This document shows, one piece after another, positions 55,101 to 64,000 of a DNA stretch of 64,000 nucleotides; the first letter of the stretch is position 1; the number at the start of each line of letters is the position of its first letter. The stretch is from Girardinichthys multiradiatus. Its lineage: Eukaryota; Chordata; Actinopteri; Cyprinodontiformes; Goodeidae. Both the position numbers and the translations under genes were made by a program. The stretch covers positions 46,915,363 through 46,979,362 of the forward strand of contig NC_061812.1 in assembly GCF_021462225.1 (NCBI RefSeq). Direction: 5' to 3'. Below the pieces are notes generated by a model. That model ran no database searches. It saw only the letters and a program-made list of their open reading frames with translations, and was not told where the DNA came from.

Positions 55101-58100
55101 GGTTGTTAGTTTTCAATCCAGTAAATAATATTTTCCTAAACATTATTTTGCTAGACTTGATAATTCTTATATTTTAATAAACTGTGTGAATTCATTCCAT
55201 GTGTGTGCAGAGTTTATGCTGTTCAATAATGTCAGAGCTCGTCTCACACCTTTATATTTTGTCCTAATACCATCGCCTTACTGGGCTGGTATTCACAGGA
55301 CAACCCTTAACAGACCGAAATATTATTTGATAAAATATTAAAGTATTAATATTAAATATTAAATAATATTTTCAGATTCATATTCACAACAACTCTGAAG
55401 TAGTGATGAACCATGACTGAAACCAGAAAAAACACCCAACTTTATCCTATACTTTCGCATAACTCTCCATAACCACAAGAACTGACCAGAGAACAAAATT
55501 ATTAACCACCAAGCATAAAAAACAATTTGGTAACAATATCTGACACATTAAATTGCCAAAGGTTTTGGGTCACACCATCAAATCAATGAATCCCCATGTT
55601 CCAATCACTTCAATAGCTGCAGGTGTATAAAGGTTGGCGTGGAGAAACTATACTGGCCCGCAGAGTCCTGACCCTAACCTTCTTGAACACCTTTGGGATG
55701 AATTAGGGCAGAGGCTGAAAAGTTTATTTTCTGCTCTAACTATGAACACATTCTTAAAACTTGTAGAAGATTTTAACAGAAGAGTTAAAGTTGAATGCAC
55801 ATGTCCAATGTTTCACTACTTAATACACAACTTGTTGTTCTCTAACATGGAGCTTAACTACAGGAATTTTTGATCCATAGATCGACCAAAAAATATTCTA
55901 GTTAAATCACAATTGGTATTTAAACAGTCCTCCTCATCATGCTGTTCACATTTTGACATCATGAGACCAAGATGACACCTAACAATTGATCAACAGTACC
56001 TCCCTATTGCAAGGCTTCAAACACAATGTCCACTGAGCTTAGAGTATCACAGAGTGTCATCAACAGGTTGCAACAGAGAGACTGGAAGAGCCCCAGACAG
56101 GCATAGAAGTGGATGTCTTTTGGTCACATCCCACACTGATGAACGCTTCACTGTGAACAGTTCCCTGTGGAACCGGATGATGAATGCCACTCAACTCCGG
56201 CCACATTTAAGAAGGGTGGGATGCCATTCCTTAGCAGACAATAAGTCAACTTGTGAACGGCATGAGATGTCGTTGTCAAGCTGTAATTGATGCTCAAGGA
56301 CATGTTATTGAGACATTAACATTTTTTGTTGGGGTATTCCCACCACTGTTGTATATACTATTACTGTAACCTGAACATTTTACTTTCCATACATTTCTCC
56401 CAAAAGCCAAATATCCCTAACTTTGGTGAGAAGTGTGTAAGAACTGCTCCGAATAAACTAACAACTAAAAAACACTAACGTCGAGACCAGGACATAAGAT
56501 GTTTTCCAGGGAGACCAAATTCCTGGGCCTTAGATGATGGCATTGATGTTAACATATCTTAAGATGTTTGTTAACTTCTTTATAAAACTGAGGAACAATT
56601 TTGCACATCGTTGTGGACTGCACAGTGGCAGCATACTCTGCACATATGCCTCAAACAATTAGAATACATGAAGAGAAGTTTATATATTTCAAGAATTAAA
56701 TTAAGTGAAATTCATATGTTATATAGATTCATTACACACACAGTAATATAAAGTGCTTATTTCTATACATTTTGATAAATTCTGTCGGTCAGAAAATTAG
56801 AATATTACAAATAAGGATCTTTAATCTAGAAATGCGGGCCTACTGAAAGTCCACGTGCTGTACAGTATATCTAGTCAGGACTAGAGGCTGACATTTTTTC
56901 GGGAGTCCCACGGGTCACGGGATTCCCATGGGAATCCCGCGGGACGGGAGACAGCATCAGTAAAGATCACGTGATTGGGACTGTACAGGATAAAAAATGA
57001 ACGGGAGCAGACGGGAGCAGGAGCTAACCAATAGGAGGGAAAATAAACTAGGATCAATTGTCTTTGGAATTGTAAAACTGAGACTTTGTTATAAACTTTA
57101 AGAAAAAAAAACTTGAATCGACGCCGCCATTGTGTAGTTTTTTTCCAAGAAGCCTATACTATAATGCGAGTCAAACGAACAACACGACCCACAAGCCAAC
57201 AGTGCTTCTGATCGATGTTTTCCACCTGCGTTCAGAATGGAGGGAGCAAACGCAGGTGGAGAACTGGACGTGGTAAAATTGGATTTGTAACGTAAAGTAA
57301 GAAATAACGACTTATCTATTAAACTTATAGAGCTGACAGGAAAGTCGCAAATATTACCGAACTTCAGGAGAGTTGAATGTAGCAATTTTAACACGCAGTC
57401 TGCTGCTTGTAAAACGTGTTTACTCGTAATCAAGTTCACCAGTGATTAAGGGACACTTGTAAGGCAGATTCTGGATTAAATCAGCCCTGCATCTCTTCAT
57501 TCATCAAACCAAAAGTACCAACATGTGTCAAGTCTCATCTGACCAACAAAATTGCTGCATGTGCACTAAAGATTTAAGAGGTAAGGTACGGAAGCCCGTG
57601 AGGGGACATGGGGAAATTTATTTATTTTGCGTCCCCACGCAATACTTTTGCATTCGGCATTTTGGAACAGCAGCACAGATGACAAACTGCTCATAAAACA
57701 AACAGCACTGATATGACATTAATATGGTTTATTTGTCATATGCAGGTTAACACGCAGTAAACAATGCGATGAAATACTTAGGATAAGAAGAACCGTTCAA
57801 ATCACGATAAAAACAAAAACACTAATGGCGTACAAAAAAGAAAAGTACACATCATGCAGCAGTAATAAGCAAACAAAGTGTCACAGATGTGGTTTCGTGC
57901 AGTATTATTGTTCAGTAGTTTGTTTGACAGCTTGTGGATAAAAACTGTCTTTTAGTCTGATTTGAAGATAATTTTATTTAAGGCTGATTTCAAAATAAAA
58001 CTCAATAAATCTCAAAATGGGTGTAGTGTTTGTTTCATTTTTGCAGTTATCTGGTTTGGAAACTATCCCACAAAGTATTGCGAAATAACGCAAAGACTAT

Positions 58101-61100
58101 TGCGTGGGGACACAAAAGAGAAAAAACTCTCCCGTGTCCCCTCGCGGGCTCCGTATAGAAAGGCTTCATCAAGGGAAGATATTAAATATGTTGTGAAATA
58201 GAAAAAAATTGAATGTACCATTAAATGTACAATTTATTTAATACATCATTAAATATTAAGTGTACCACTAATTACATAATGTCATCTTTAAAATTATACT
58301 TAATTATTCAGTGGCACATTTTATTGCATAATAGTCCATTTCATGATATAATGGTACATTTATTGTTTCTAATGATGTATTAAATAAATAAATTCTACCT
58401 TTAATTTAATGGCACATTTAATGTTACATTTACTTCACTTATGGGACATTCACAACATTTATTTATTTAATGAGGATTTTATTGTATTAAATTTGTCCAG
58501 TTTGACCCTCCATTCTTGATGCCTGTAAAGGAGATCATGTCAGAATTTGAATCAGGTGTTCTGGAGCTGACACACTTCTAAAACTTGCAGGGAAGAGGTC
58601 CCTGAGGACCAGGGCGGTGAACCATTGAGGTACAGTTTCTAAATTATGAAGGTAATGCCTTTTTGTCCTTTTGTTCAACAAGTACAGTTCTCTTACTAGG
58701 TGCATTTTTCTTTCGTTCCAGCAACTTGAAACATAAAAGTGATGTCATTGTTCAAAGGAAACGATCACTTAATAAATAAGTAAAATACAACTAGGTACAT
58801 TTTGTTTATTCAACTAAGATAGGCATGGTCTGTTTCCTTGTTTGATGTTTTATTATTTCTTCATTATTATTCTTTTTACTTTAACTGGCCTTTACTACAG
58901 CTAAAAACAGGGACCTAACTGGTCCTTCAAACAAAGAAATTGCCAAAAGACTAAATGAAGAAAACAAAAATGGGAGTGGCACAGGAGTGGGAGTCGTTCT
59001 GAATGGGAGCGGGATGGGAGTGGGAGTCAATTTACCAGGAGTGGGACGGGACAGGATTTTTTTCGTTATGCTGGCCTGGGATTGGGATGGGACAAGACAT
59101 TTTTCTGTGGGAGCGGGATGGGACAGGAGAGAAATTCCACTCCCGTGTCACCCTGTAGTCAGGACCTGGTTGGAGCTCCTTTTGCATGCACTACTGCACC
59201 AATGAAGTGTGGCATTGGGGGAAGCAGACTGTAGCTTGCTGAAATGTTTAGGAAGCCCAAGCTGCTTTAATAGGGCCTTTGACCCATCTGCGTTGTTGAC
59301 ACTGGTGCCTATCATCTTCCTTTCGACAATAATCTAGAGACTCTTTATAAGATTTAGGTCAAGCCAGTTTGTTGACCAACCAAGGCATAGTGAAAACATG
59401 GTAATTGGCGGTGTGGGCAGGTACCAAGTTCTGCTGGAAAATGAAATCAGCATCTCCACAAGCATGAAGGGCACTAATCTGTCCTTGTAAACAGCTACTG
59501 TGCTATAGACTTGTTTAAACACTGTAGACCAACAGCAGCAGATGACATGCCTCCCCTTTACCCTGTGAGCCATAATATTAAAATAAACAGATAAACACTT
59601 AAAATATATTGCTATGTGATAAAATGAATGCAATATATTAAGTTTATAGATTATATTCTAATTTAATAAAACCACCCATATGGTCCCTTGATGACTGCCA
59701 GGCTCTCATTCGTGCCGCAGCTTCCAGTTTTAAAACTTCCCACCCTCCCTTTGGAACTTTATAAGTTTAACTTTAGCTTTCACAAAACCTGCAGTTTTAA
59801 TGGTGGCAAGCTGACATCCCTTTCATTTCGGTCAATTGCCGCAGAAGTCCAGATTGTTCAACATCTGCTTATTATTACAACACTGCTTGATCCAGAGCTG
59901 ACTTTCTTTCCAACGTCACCCATTAATCTGTGACACCAAACACTTAGTAACTGCTGTCGGGCTGTCTTAGTTTTTTTGTGCCAACATGATCCTCCCTCTC
60001 AGTTGGTGAACACTGCGCACCCACCTTCTGTCCTTTTTGACTATGTGATTTTAGAAGGGTGAAATACAACTCCAAATATATCAATATGGTGACAGATCAA
60101 ATATATCTGATATAATCAGAATCTATAGAAGCTATATTGACAATCCATAAATGCATGCATATAAATATCCAATAGGCTAGACATGATATCCAGTAACAGG
60201 CCATCCATCTTTCTACCAGTCATTCACATACATGTTTACTTACTTGAGGCCACTTTGTTGTACGGCCTGGGAACTCGGTGGCTCATCACCGCAGACAGCT
60301 GAGAAGACTCCTTCCTCTGCGTGGGCTGCTTGTCACAGGAAGAAGGCCTGCCAGTAGAATTGGGTCCATGTGGCCATGGGGGATCTCGAAGTGATGGAGT
60401 TGGAGAAAGGACTGGAGGCTCCAGAGGCGGCGGCTGCTTAAACACTGCTGGCTCTTTGTGGCTGCTGTGGAATGACTTCTCAAGCGGGGAATGTCTATCA
60501 TACAAGGGAAAAGACAGCTTCAGCATCAGCTTTGTGACAGCTAAACCAAGTGACAAAAACACTGAATAGAAAACTCATTTCGTCTTGTTTGCTGCATGTG
60601 CTTTACTTTAACAAACTGAACAACTTTGGCTTCCCAGCATGCTATCTGCATTTTGAAGCGGTAAGGATGCTGAAAGCTTTTTGTGACCAATATACTAATA
60701 TTAGTTTTTAAATGAATGAAAATAACCCGGTTCACCATGTTAATAAGAATTGGCATAGATGCTGGTAAGGGGATCTTTTGCTTTTGAATAGGAGAAAATC
60801 AAAGATTCAATAGTTGCATCCGTTCCTGTTCGATACAGTTAGTACAGTACCTCTATTGTTAAAAAAAAAAAAAGACTTCATGAATACTACTCTGATCTCT
60901 TACCGTACTGCGTCCTTGGAGCTCTTGGAGAATCTGTACTGAGGCGGGGTGGAAGGTGAAGGAGGGGCTGCCCGGGCCTGCCCAATGCTTGGAGCTCGAG
61001 CCTCCAGTGATGAAGCAGAAGGGGTGTTGATACCGTGTGAAGGAGAGTGGCCATGGTAGGGTCTCTGATGCTGGGGGGCAGGTGTGGGAGAGCGCAGTTT

Positions 61101-61240
61101 GCCATAGAGCTTGGCCAGAGGCCCATGTCTTCGCTCGCAGTGCTTTTCAAAGGCCTGAGGCTTCACTACTTGACCACAATGACTGCACACCACCAAATAG
61201 AAGTCATCATGGCCGGGGTAAAGGCCAAAGATAGACATGT
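37121..61240 (-). CDS. atxn7l2: Ataxin-7-like protein 2 (8 exons in window, N-terminus missing)
   Basis: Exons in order: 61240-60904, 60494-60244, 53717-53635, 52566-52355, 51846-51666, 40540-40419, 39906-38952, 37138-37121; all borders GT/AG and all phases agree, giving 718 codons after a partial first codon. Exon 1 here has the zinc-finger-like segment [20 protein letters not shown]. Exons 3-4 carry the SCA7 domain ([42 protein letters not shown]). Exon 6 has [20 protein letters not shown]. Exon 7 is Ser-rich with basic, GRP-type segments (GRGPGRPP). Ataxin-7 family proteins anchor the deubiquitinase module of SAGA in the nucleus. L2 rather than L1 is supported by adjacency to cyb561d1. The last junction uses a weak GTGCAT donor; reading through instead stops at 38913. 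Confidence 0.9.
37423..37590 (-). mobile_element. tRNA-derived SINE, copy 3, antisense
   Basis: In reverse it shows GAGAGCTGGTTCTACTCC (degenerate B box), GCTGCATGTCTTCTAACTC and the tail AATAAAGGCCAATAGTGC, matching copies 1 and 2. It is the most diverged of the three and lies in the last atxn7l2 intron. Confidence 0.6.
38090..38335 (-). mobile_element. Deleted Tc1-type relic
   Basis: Read on the plus strand, 'CATGCCACAACATCTTAATCAG', 'AGCCATTCAGAGATGG' and 'GATCTGAAACATTTACGTG..ACAAACATGCA' resemble parts of a widespread fish Tc1 family (antisense transposase DNA, then terminal region). Assignment is from memory of that family; most of the element is deleted. Confidence 0.4.
38340..38600. 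repeat. Degenerate interspersed repeat (class unknown)
   Basis: 'CAATTGGGGTTCAACGTCTT', 'GCCTAAGGACACTTAGACA' and 'GCTGGAGTCAAACTC' resemble a common fish repeat that carries a 'TTGCCCAAGGACAC' word. I cannot assign the class. Confidence 0.35.
40960..42790 (+). mobile_element. Non-LTR retrotransposon, 5'-truncated and internally deleted
   Basis: Frame pieces encode '[21 protein letters not shown]', '[20 protein letters not shown]', '[16 protein letters not shown]', '[21 protein letters not shown]', '[11 protein letters not shown]' (motif A), '[16 protein letters not shown]' (motif B), a decayed FAD(N) motif C near 42290, and '[18 protein letters not shown]'. The C-terminal '[13 protein letters not shown]' follows after a deletion near 42595 that removes about 80 residues. 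A second deletion near 41630 fuses the linker to 'EIRP'. Frameshifts occur at about 41840 and 42040. The clade was not determined. It is in the 11-kb atxn7l2 intron, opposite to the gene. Confidence 0.85.
42880..43985. other. Intronic DNA of atxn7l2, nothing recognised
   Basis: AT-rich DNA between the non-LTR element and an L2 fragment. No repeat or coding segment could be named. Confidence 0.45.
43986..45150 (+). mobile_element. L2-type LINE fragment (second L2 family), rearranged
   Basis: The first 125 bases correspond to the polyprotein C-terminus (CAGTCAGAGGCTTCTTCAGATC..CCACAGCCATCAGCATCTACA). The next part is the upstream linker ([42 protein letters not shown]), then the RT entry ([60 protein letters not shown]). 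Domain order is therefore C-terminus before linker, a rearranged or tandem arrangement. The frame is broken at 44250, 44632, 44700 and 44955. Confidence 0.75.
45515..48867 (+). mobile_element. L2-like LINE, near-complete, intact ORF and 3' tail
   Basis: The element runs from about the AAGATGGCGCC word at 45517 to a short TTCTGA repeat tail (48840-48867), preceded by the CCTTGTATGTCCAAAAACG...GGCAATAAAGC segment typical of fish L2 3' ends. It lies in the sense orientation on plus, so it is antisense to atxn7l2. No target-site duplication is obvious. The first base may not be the true 5' end of the family; 45160-45510 upstream shows nothing recognisable. Confidence 0.88.
45520..48540 (+). CDS. 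L2-like LINE ORF2 protein: AP endonuclease and reverse transcriptase (1006 aa, intact)
   Basis: A single uninterrupted frame. The endonuclease covers about residues 100-310: [13 protein letters not shown] (catalytic Asn), ETWL with E137, [14 protein letters not shown] with D257 and SDH at 306-308, all expected catalytic positions present. The linker follows ([29 protein letters not shown]). Reverse transcriptase lies at about 555-860: [22 protein letters not shown] with D690 (motif A), [19 protein letters not shown] (motif B), FADDTTLIG at 777-785 (motif C), FRFLGTIIS. These proteins nick target DNA and copy the element RNA into it. The first 40 residues are hydrophobic and unassigned. The open frame and complete motifs suggest a young insertion. 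Confidence 0.92.
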   Translation: MAPQMVASACWCALFCFVFCFKTVFCDGTRSSLTREELMNIRATTPEELFPTFLPTALEYLDILVKGALTFVHAVKRRKRGKRAGVLVRLRQRGLRTPLPGIFLSNVRSLPNKMEELQLLLGKNRDFYSSAVLCFTETWLCGLIPDSALQLAGFQLYRADRDTELSGKAKGGGICFYLNSGWCNDVTVIQQHCSPDLESFIINCKPFYSPREFASFILVGVYIPPQANVQVAQRMLADQILSVERTNPDSLVIVAGDFNKGNMTHELPKYRQFIKCPTRENNILDHCYTTIRDAYHAVPRAALGQSDHIMVHLIPAYRQKLKLCKPVVRTTRKWSSEAVENLQACLGCTDWDVFRTTTNSLDEYTEAVTSYISFCEDSCVPSCTRVSYNNDKPWFTAKLRRLRLDKEEAFRSGDKDIYREAKYKFGKAVKEAKRLYSEKLQNQFSANDSASVWKGLKQITNYKPKAPHSINDRRLANDLNEFYCRFERQRDSPATISHDAPQQLQPQSTTPTSPTSRGALAPPIPTLKFPPTSPLPTPRTALSIQERDVNKLFRRQNPRKAAGPDSVSPASLKHCADQLSPVFTDIFNTSLETCHVPACFKSSTIVPVPKKPRTTGLNDFRPVALTSVVMKSFERLVLSHLKDITDPLLDPLQFAYRANRSVDDAVNLALHFILRHLDSTGTYARILFVDFSSAFNTIVPVLLQEKLSQLSVPDSTCRWITDFLSDRKQRVRLGKHVSDSLTISTGSPQGCVLSPLLFSLYTNSCTSSHQSVKLLKFADDTTLIGLISDGDESAYRWEVDHLLDWCSQNNLELNALKTVEMVVDFRQNPAPPAPITLCDSTIDTVESFRFLGTIISQDLKWEPNISSLIKKAQQRMFFLRQLKKFNLPKTMMVHFYTAIIESILTSSITIWYAAATAKDKGRLQRVIRSAEKVIGCSLLSLQELYTSRTLKRAGKILADPSHPGHRLFETLPSGRRLRSIRTKTSRHKNSFFPSATSLVNKARKPH
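48868..49364. other. Intronic DNA, nothing recognised
   Basis: AT-rich DNA between the L2 tail and the next Tc1 copy, with no repeat that I can name. Confidence 0.4.
49365..50399 (+). mobile_element. Tc1/mariner family E, deleted copy
   Basis: Left end near GTTGGACAAAATAATTGGCAC, right end GGGTGCCAACATTTAGGCCCATGACTGTA. Transposase pieces: [20 protein letters not shown] and '[12 protein letters not shown]' (helix-turn-helix), [11 protein letters not shown] (first Asp), QQDNDPKHT (second Asp) and 'HLNPIEHLW' (Glu). Part of the DNA between the N-terminal domain and the catalytic core is missing, and several frameshifts occur (near 49580, 49890, 50060). Confidence 0.8.
50400..51665. other. atxn7l2 intron, nothing recognised
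   Basis: AT-rich DNA with poly(A) runs at 50561-50577 and 50691-50705. No repeat family or coding segment was identified. Confidence 0.45.
53110..53575 (+). mobile_element. L2-like LINE, internally deleted, sense
   Basis: 53150-53310 equals the linker seen at 13018 and 16600-16790 (GGGCAATAAATTTGTTTCTT, CACAAATTGATTCTC). It then joins at about 53315 to the C-terminus and 3'UTR (GGCTTAAAACTTTCCTTTTT, GCTTAGGTTATCCTGAGC, GGAGGACATAATGACC), i.e. the first L2 family with its reverse transcriptase deleted. It stops about 60 bp from atxn7l2 exon 53717-53635. Confidence 0.75.
54085..55312 (+). other. LTR-like block with TATA box and AATAAA (hypothesis)
   Basis: The block starts TGTTGGG and ends TTAACA. 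It has a TATA box (TGTATAAAACC, near 54225) followed by GC-richer leader-like DNA, and an AATAAA at about 55178. This is the arrangement of a solo long terminal repeat, but no target-site duplication is visible and the span from TATA to AATAAA (about 950 bp) is long. An alternative plus-strand promoter is possible. No protein is encoded. Confidence 0.3.
55400..55880 (+). mobile_element. Tc1/mariner relic (terminal part and transposase C-terminus)
   Basis: 55555-55635 resembles the terminal region of a fish Tc1 family ('GCCAAAGGTTTTGGGTCACACCA', 'TTCCAATCACTTCAATAGC'). 55640-55870 encodes '[28 protein letters not shown]' and '[17 protein letters not shown]', the catalytic Glu region and the C-terminus. 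The central part is deleted. Confidence 0.65.
55970..56330 (+). mobile_element. Tc1/mariner-type relic, second family
   Basis: CAACAGGTTGCAACAGAGAG, GGTCACATCCCACACTGATG and GGAACCGGATGATGAATGCC are words I remember from a fish Tc1-like family, in transposase N-terminal DNA ('[14 protein letters not shown]'). Stops and a lost end make it a relic. Confidence 0.45.
56882..59157. mobile_element. hAT-type non-autonomous DNA transposon with 8-bp target duplication
   Basis: GTCAGGAC occurs at 56874-56881 and again at 59158-59165, an 8-bp duplication typical of hAT insertions. The termini are imperfect inverted repeats (TAGAGGCTGACA at left, TGTCACCCTGTA at right), and both ends carry GGGA/GGGAC-rich subterminal DNA. 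No transposase can be read. Inside lies another inverted-repeat element (57587-58155) and an AT-rich palindrome-rich part (58190-58490). Confidence 0.75.
57587..58155. mobile_element. MITE-like element nested in the hAT element
   Basis: Left arm TACGGAAGCCCGTGAGGGGA and right arm TCCCCTCGCGGGCTCCGTA are inverted repeats that continue for about 60 bp, including the shared GTCCCCACGCAAT word. TA at each end suggests a TA target. The interior is AT-rich with no coding capacity. Superfamily not determined. Confidence 0.7.
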
Positions 61241-61350
61241 CTGCCATTTAGAGAGAAAGTGAAAAGAATACTGTCTTAGATACACCAACTTCATGTAACC
61301 AGCTGGGCTTCCTTAGGACGTTTTTACCAACGGGCATATTAAACTCCACC

Positions 61351-61560
61351 CACTGTATTCAGTTCAATTCAATTCAAAAATACTTTATTCATCCCAAAGG
61401 GAAATTAAATGTTGTTGTAGCATATATTAGGCAGGTTTCTTCAAAGAGCTGTTGTAGAGGCTGATGGCTGTGGGCAGGAAGGATCTCCTGTAGCGCTCGG
61501 TCTTACTGCAGATCTGAAGAAGCCTCTGACTGAAGACACTCTGTTGTTGTAATCAGGATT
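61351..61560 (-). mobile_element. L2-type LINE 3' end (second L2 family), antisense
   Basis: In reverse it reads the C-terminal region (GACTGAAGACACTCTGTTG word, then CAGGAGATCCTTCCTGCCCA, CCATCAGCCTCTACA) and the tail (TTTAATTTCCCTTTGGGATG, AATAAAGTATTTTTGAATTG). The same C-terminal DNA is at 43990-44110. Confidence 0.7.
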
Positions 61561-61571
61561 TATTTTGAATG

Positions 61572-63185
61572 TACAGGTCCTTCTCAAAATATTAGCATAT
61601 TGTGATAAAGTTCATTATTTTCCATAATGTCATGATGAAAATTTAACATTCATATATTTTAGATTCATTGCACACTAACTGAAATATTTCAGGTCTTTTA
61701 TTGTCTTAATACGGATGATTTTGGCATACAGCTCATGAAAACCCAAAATTCCTATCTCACAAAATTAGCATATCATTAAAAGGCTCTCTAAACGAGCTAT
61801 GAACATAATCATCTGAATCAACGAGTTAACTCTAAACACCTGTAAAAGATTCCTGAGGCCTTTAAAACTCCCAGCCTGGTTCATCACTCAAAACCCCAAT
61901 CATGGGTAAGACTGCCGACCTGAGTGCTGTCCAGAAGGCCACTATTGACACCTCAAGCAAGAGGGTAAGACACAGAAAGAAATTTCTGAACGAATAGGCT
62001 GTTCCCAGAGTGCTGTATCAAGGCACCTCAGTGGGAAGTCTGTGGGAAGGAAAAAGTGTGGCAGAAAACGCTGCACAACGAGAAGAGGTGACAGGACCCT
62101 GAGGAAGATTGTGGAGAAGGGCCGATTCCAGACCTTGGGCGACCTGCGGAAGCAGTGGACTGGTCTGGAGTAGAAACATCCAGAGCCACCGTGCACAGGC
62201 GTGTGCAGGAAATGGGTTACAGGTGCCGCACTCCCCAGGTCAAGCCACTTTTGAACCAGAAACAGCGGCAGAAGCGCCTGACCTGGGCTACAGAGAAGCA
62301 GCACTGGACTGTTGCTCAGTGGTCCAAAGTACTTGTGTCGGATGAAAGCAAATTCTGCATGTCATTCGGAAATCAAGGTGCCAGAGTCTGGAGGAAGACT
62401 GGGGAGAAGGAAATGCCAAAATGCCAGAAGTCCAGTGTCAAGTACCCACAGTCAGTGATGGTCCGGGGTGCCGTGTCAGCTGCTGGTGTTGGTCCACTGT
62501 GTTTTATATCAAGGGCAGGGTCATTGCAGCTAGCTATCAGGAGATTTTAGAGCACTTCATGCTTCCATCTGCTGAAAAGCTTTATGGAGATGAAGATTTC
62601 ATTTTTCAGCACGACCTGGCACCTGCTCACAGTGCCAAAACCACTGGTAAATGGTTTACTGACCATGGTATCACTGTGCTCAATTGGCCTGCCAACTCTG
62701 CTGACTTGAACCCCATAGAGAATCTGTGGGATATCGTGAAGAGAACGTTGAGAGACTCAAGACCCAACACTCTGGAAGAGCTACAGGCCGCTATCGAAGC
62801 ATCCTGGGCCTCCATAAGACCTCAGCAGTGCCACAGGCTGATTGCCTCCATGCCACGCCGCATTGAAGCAGTCATTTCTGCCAAAGGATTCCCGACCAAG
62901 TATTGAGTGCATAACTGTACATGATTATTTGAAGGTTGACGTTTTTTGTATTAAAAACACTTTTCTTTTATTGGTCGGATGAAATATGCTAATTTTGTGA
63001 GATAAGAATTTTGGGTTTTCATGAGCTGTATGCCACAATCATCCGTATTAAGACAATACAAGACCTGAAATATTTCAGTTAGTGTGCAATGAATCTAAAA
63101 TATATGAATGTTAAATTTTCACCATGACATTATGGAAAATAATGAACTTTATCACAATATGCTAATATTTTGAGAAGGACCAGTA
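61572..63185 (+). mobile_element. Tc1/mariner element, family B copy 2
   Basis: Complete inverted terminal repeats as in copy 1 (TACAGGTCCTTCTCAAAATA at left, TTTTGAGAAGGACCAGTA at right). The transposase starts at 61902 and is broken by a 1-base deletion near 61953, a 1-base deletion near 62163 and a 2-base insertion near 62506; the catalytic words SDESKF, FQHDLAPAH and NPIENLW are intact. The last frame ends at 62906. The lesions differ from those of copy 1. It lies upstream of the first atxn7l2 exon in the window. Confidence 0.95.
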
Positions 63186-64000
63186 TATAGTTGAATAGGA
63201 TTCTATCAATATGACTGGATAAACTGGATCATACATTTTTGAATATAAATTGGATCTGTCTGTGTCTTGAGATAACATTTGTTGTGAATTGACTCTTTGC
63301 TGAGTCCCGCCAATGACCAATCATACGTTAGAAACCGTAACTTAGAGTGGAGGGCCTGGCAAGCTTTCACTGTGTACGGGACTTGCAAGTCTGATGAAAG
63401 AGACCTGGAACATTAGGGTTGAATTTGTACACCTTCCAAAAGCCTAAAAAACAACTGGAGAGATCTCAAATATGGATTAGGCAGTGTGGAAGACCCCACG
63501 AGATGCTGAATCCATCAATGATCATGAAAAGCTATCATGTTTGTTCCAAGGTAAGATGCTAACGCCACCTAGCACACAGTTGTTGGCTACAAGGCAGTAG
63601 TAGAATATCAATTATAAAGTTGTTTATTTTTTTTAAACATCAAGTAAGATAGATGTGCAATGCTTGACGCTAACAAATATATACCAGATAAACCAGAGTA
63701 AGTACCATTTGTTGAAACATTGAAATACGTAACTTTATAAGATATTACCACTTACTGAAACAAATTTAAACTGGCTAATATTAAATTGAGCATTAATACA
63801 CCTGCTCCATTTGCGGTCTATTTTGCCTTTGCGATAAACACCAGTGATATTGGCACAGTCTTTATTTTGGCTCCTCTTGGTTTGTGCCATTGTTGTGGCA
63901 AACTAGTGTGAGCTTTCACTGGGCATTCCTTATGTGCTCTGATCAGATTCAACGTATTGAACAAATACACTATGCGGAAACAAGATGCACTATAAACAAA
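63186..64000. other. Upstream side of atxn7l2; one possible Tc1 scrap, no exon found
   Basis: Near 63450-63490 'NNWRDLKYGLG' can be read weakly, like a Tc1 C-terminal segment. The N-terminal exon(s) of atxn7l2 should lie on the minus strand here or beyond the window; I did not find a segment I trust. A short minus-strand frame starting near 63891 (MAQTKRSQNK) has no family I recognise. Confidence 0.35.

Larger units (their letters stand above)
56640..59560 (-). mobile_element. Tc1/mariner relic split by a hAT insertion (56640-56881 and 59158-59560)
   Basis: The left part has a terminal-repeat word (ATTAGAATAC, 'TTCATTACACACAC', 'CAGAAAATTAGAATATTAC'). After removal of 56882-59157 it continues directly into 'CTGGTTGGAGCTCCTTTTGC', 'ACTGCACCAATG', 'GTGTGGGCAGGTACCAAG' and 'GCTGGAAAATGAAATCAGC', antisense transposase DNA of a relative of family B (tail of the protein down to the QHDLAPAH region). 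The interruption and one copy of GTCAGGAC account for the gap. Termini and frame are decayed. Confidence 0.7.

Noticed and set aside
1..64000. Tandem-repeat array with spacers (CRISPR-like) or prokaryotic insert
   Set aside because: Repeats found are transposons, microsatellites and one hairpin; no regular repeat-spacer pattern and no intronless bacterial-type gene clusters are present.

Overview
The window is vertebrate nuclear DNA, almost certainly from a teleost fish. It has multi-exon genes with canonical GT/AG introns and a dense load of teleost-type repeats: several Tc1/mariner families, L2-like LINEs, a second non-LTR retroelement, tRNA-derived SINEs and a hAT-type element. There is no operon structure, CRISPR array or prokaryotic feature.

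Three host genes can be assembled exon by exon. (1) zbtb40 (+, coding 4528-23799): 11 coding exons whose phases all close into one 853-aa BTB/multi-C2H2 zinc-finger protein, with a poly(A) signal at 24121. (2) cyb561d1 (-, coding 33925-29232): three exons, including a 38-bp microexon, giving a 233-aa cytochrome b561-domain membrane protein. (3) atxn7l2 (-, 61240 to about 37121): eight exons of an ataxin-7-like SAGA-module protein with its SCA7 domain; the N-terminal exon(s) lie outside the window or were not found. atxn7l2 and cyb561d1 lie head-to-tail in the order recalled for the human pair. zbtb40 faces cyb561d1 tail-to-tail.

Layout: 1-4250, retroelement tails and Tc1 copies upstream of zbtb40; 4528-24145, zbtb40, with introns 5, 8 and 9 filled by transposons; 24264-28740, degenerate transposons; 28190-34150, cyb561d1 and its promoter side; 34160-37120, mostly plain intergenic DNA; 37121-61240, atxn7l2, whose 11-kb intron (40541-51665) holds a non-LTR element, an L2 fragment and an L2-like LINE with an intact 1006-aa ORF; 53.8-60.2 kb, an intron with an LTR-like block and a three-level nest (Tc1, then hAT with an 8-bp target duplication, then a terminal-inverted-repeat element); 61.3-64 kb, L2 tail and a second copy of a Tc1 seen at 8.2-9.9 kb.

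The genes do not form a pathway: zbtb40 is a nuclear DNA-binding protein, atxn7l2 a chromatin-complex subunit, cyb561d1 a membrane electron-transfer protein. I saw no convincing new biological system. The strongest points are the nested transposon history, a fold-back Tc1 derivative, the intact L2 ORF beginning inside a YY1-like motif, a 42-codon hydrophobic ORF in a cyb561d1 intron, and an upstream ATG overlapping the cyb561d1 start.
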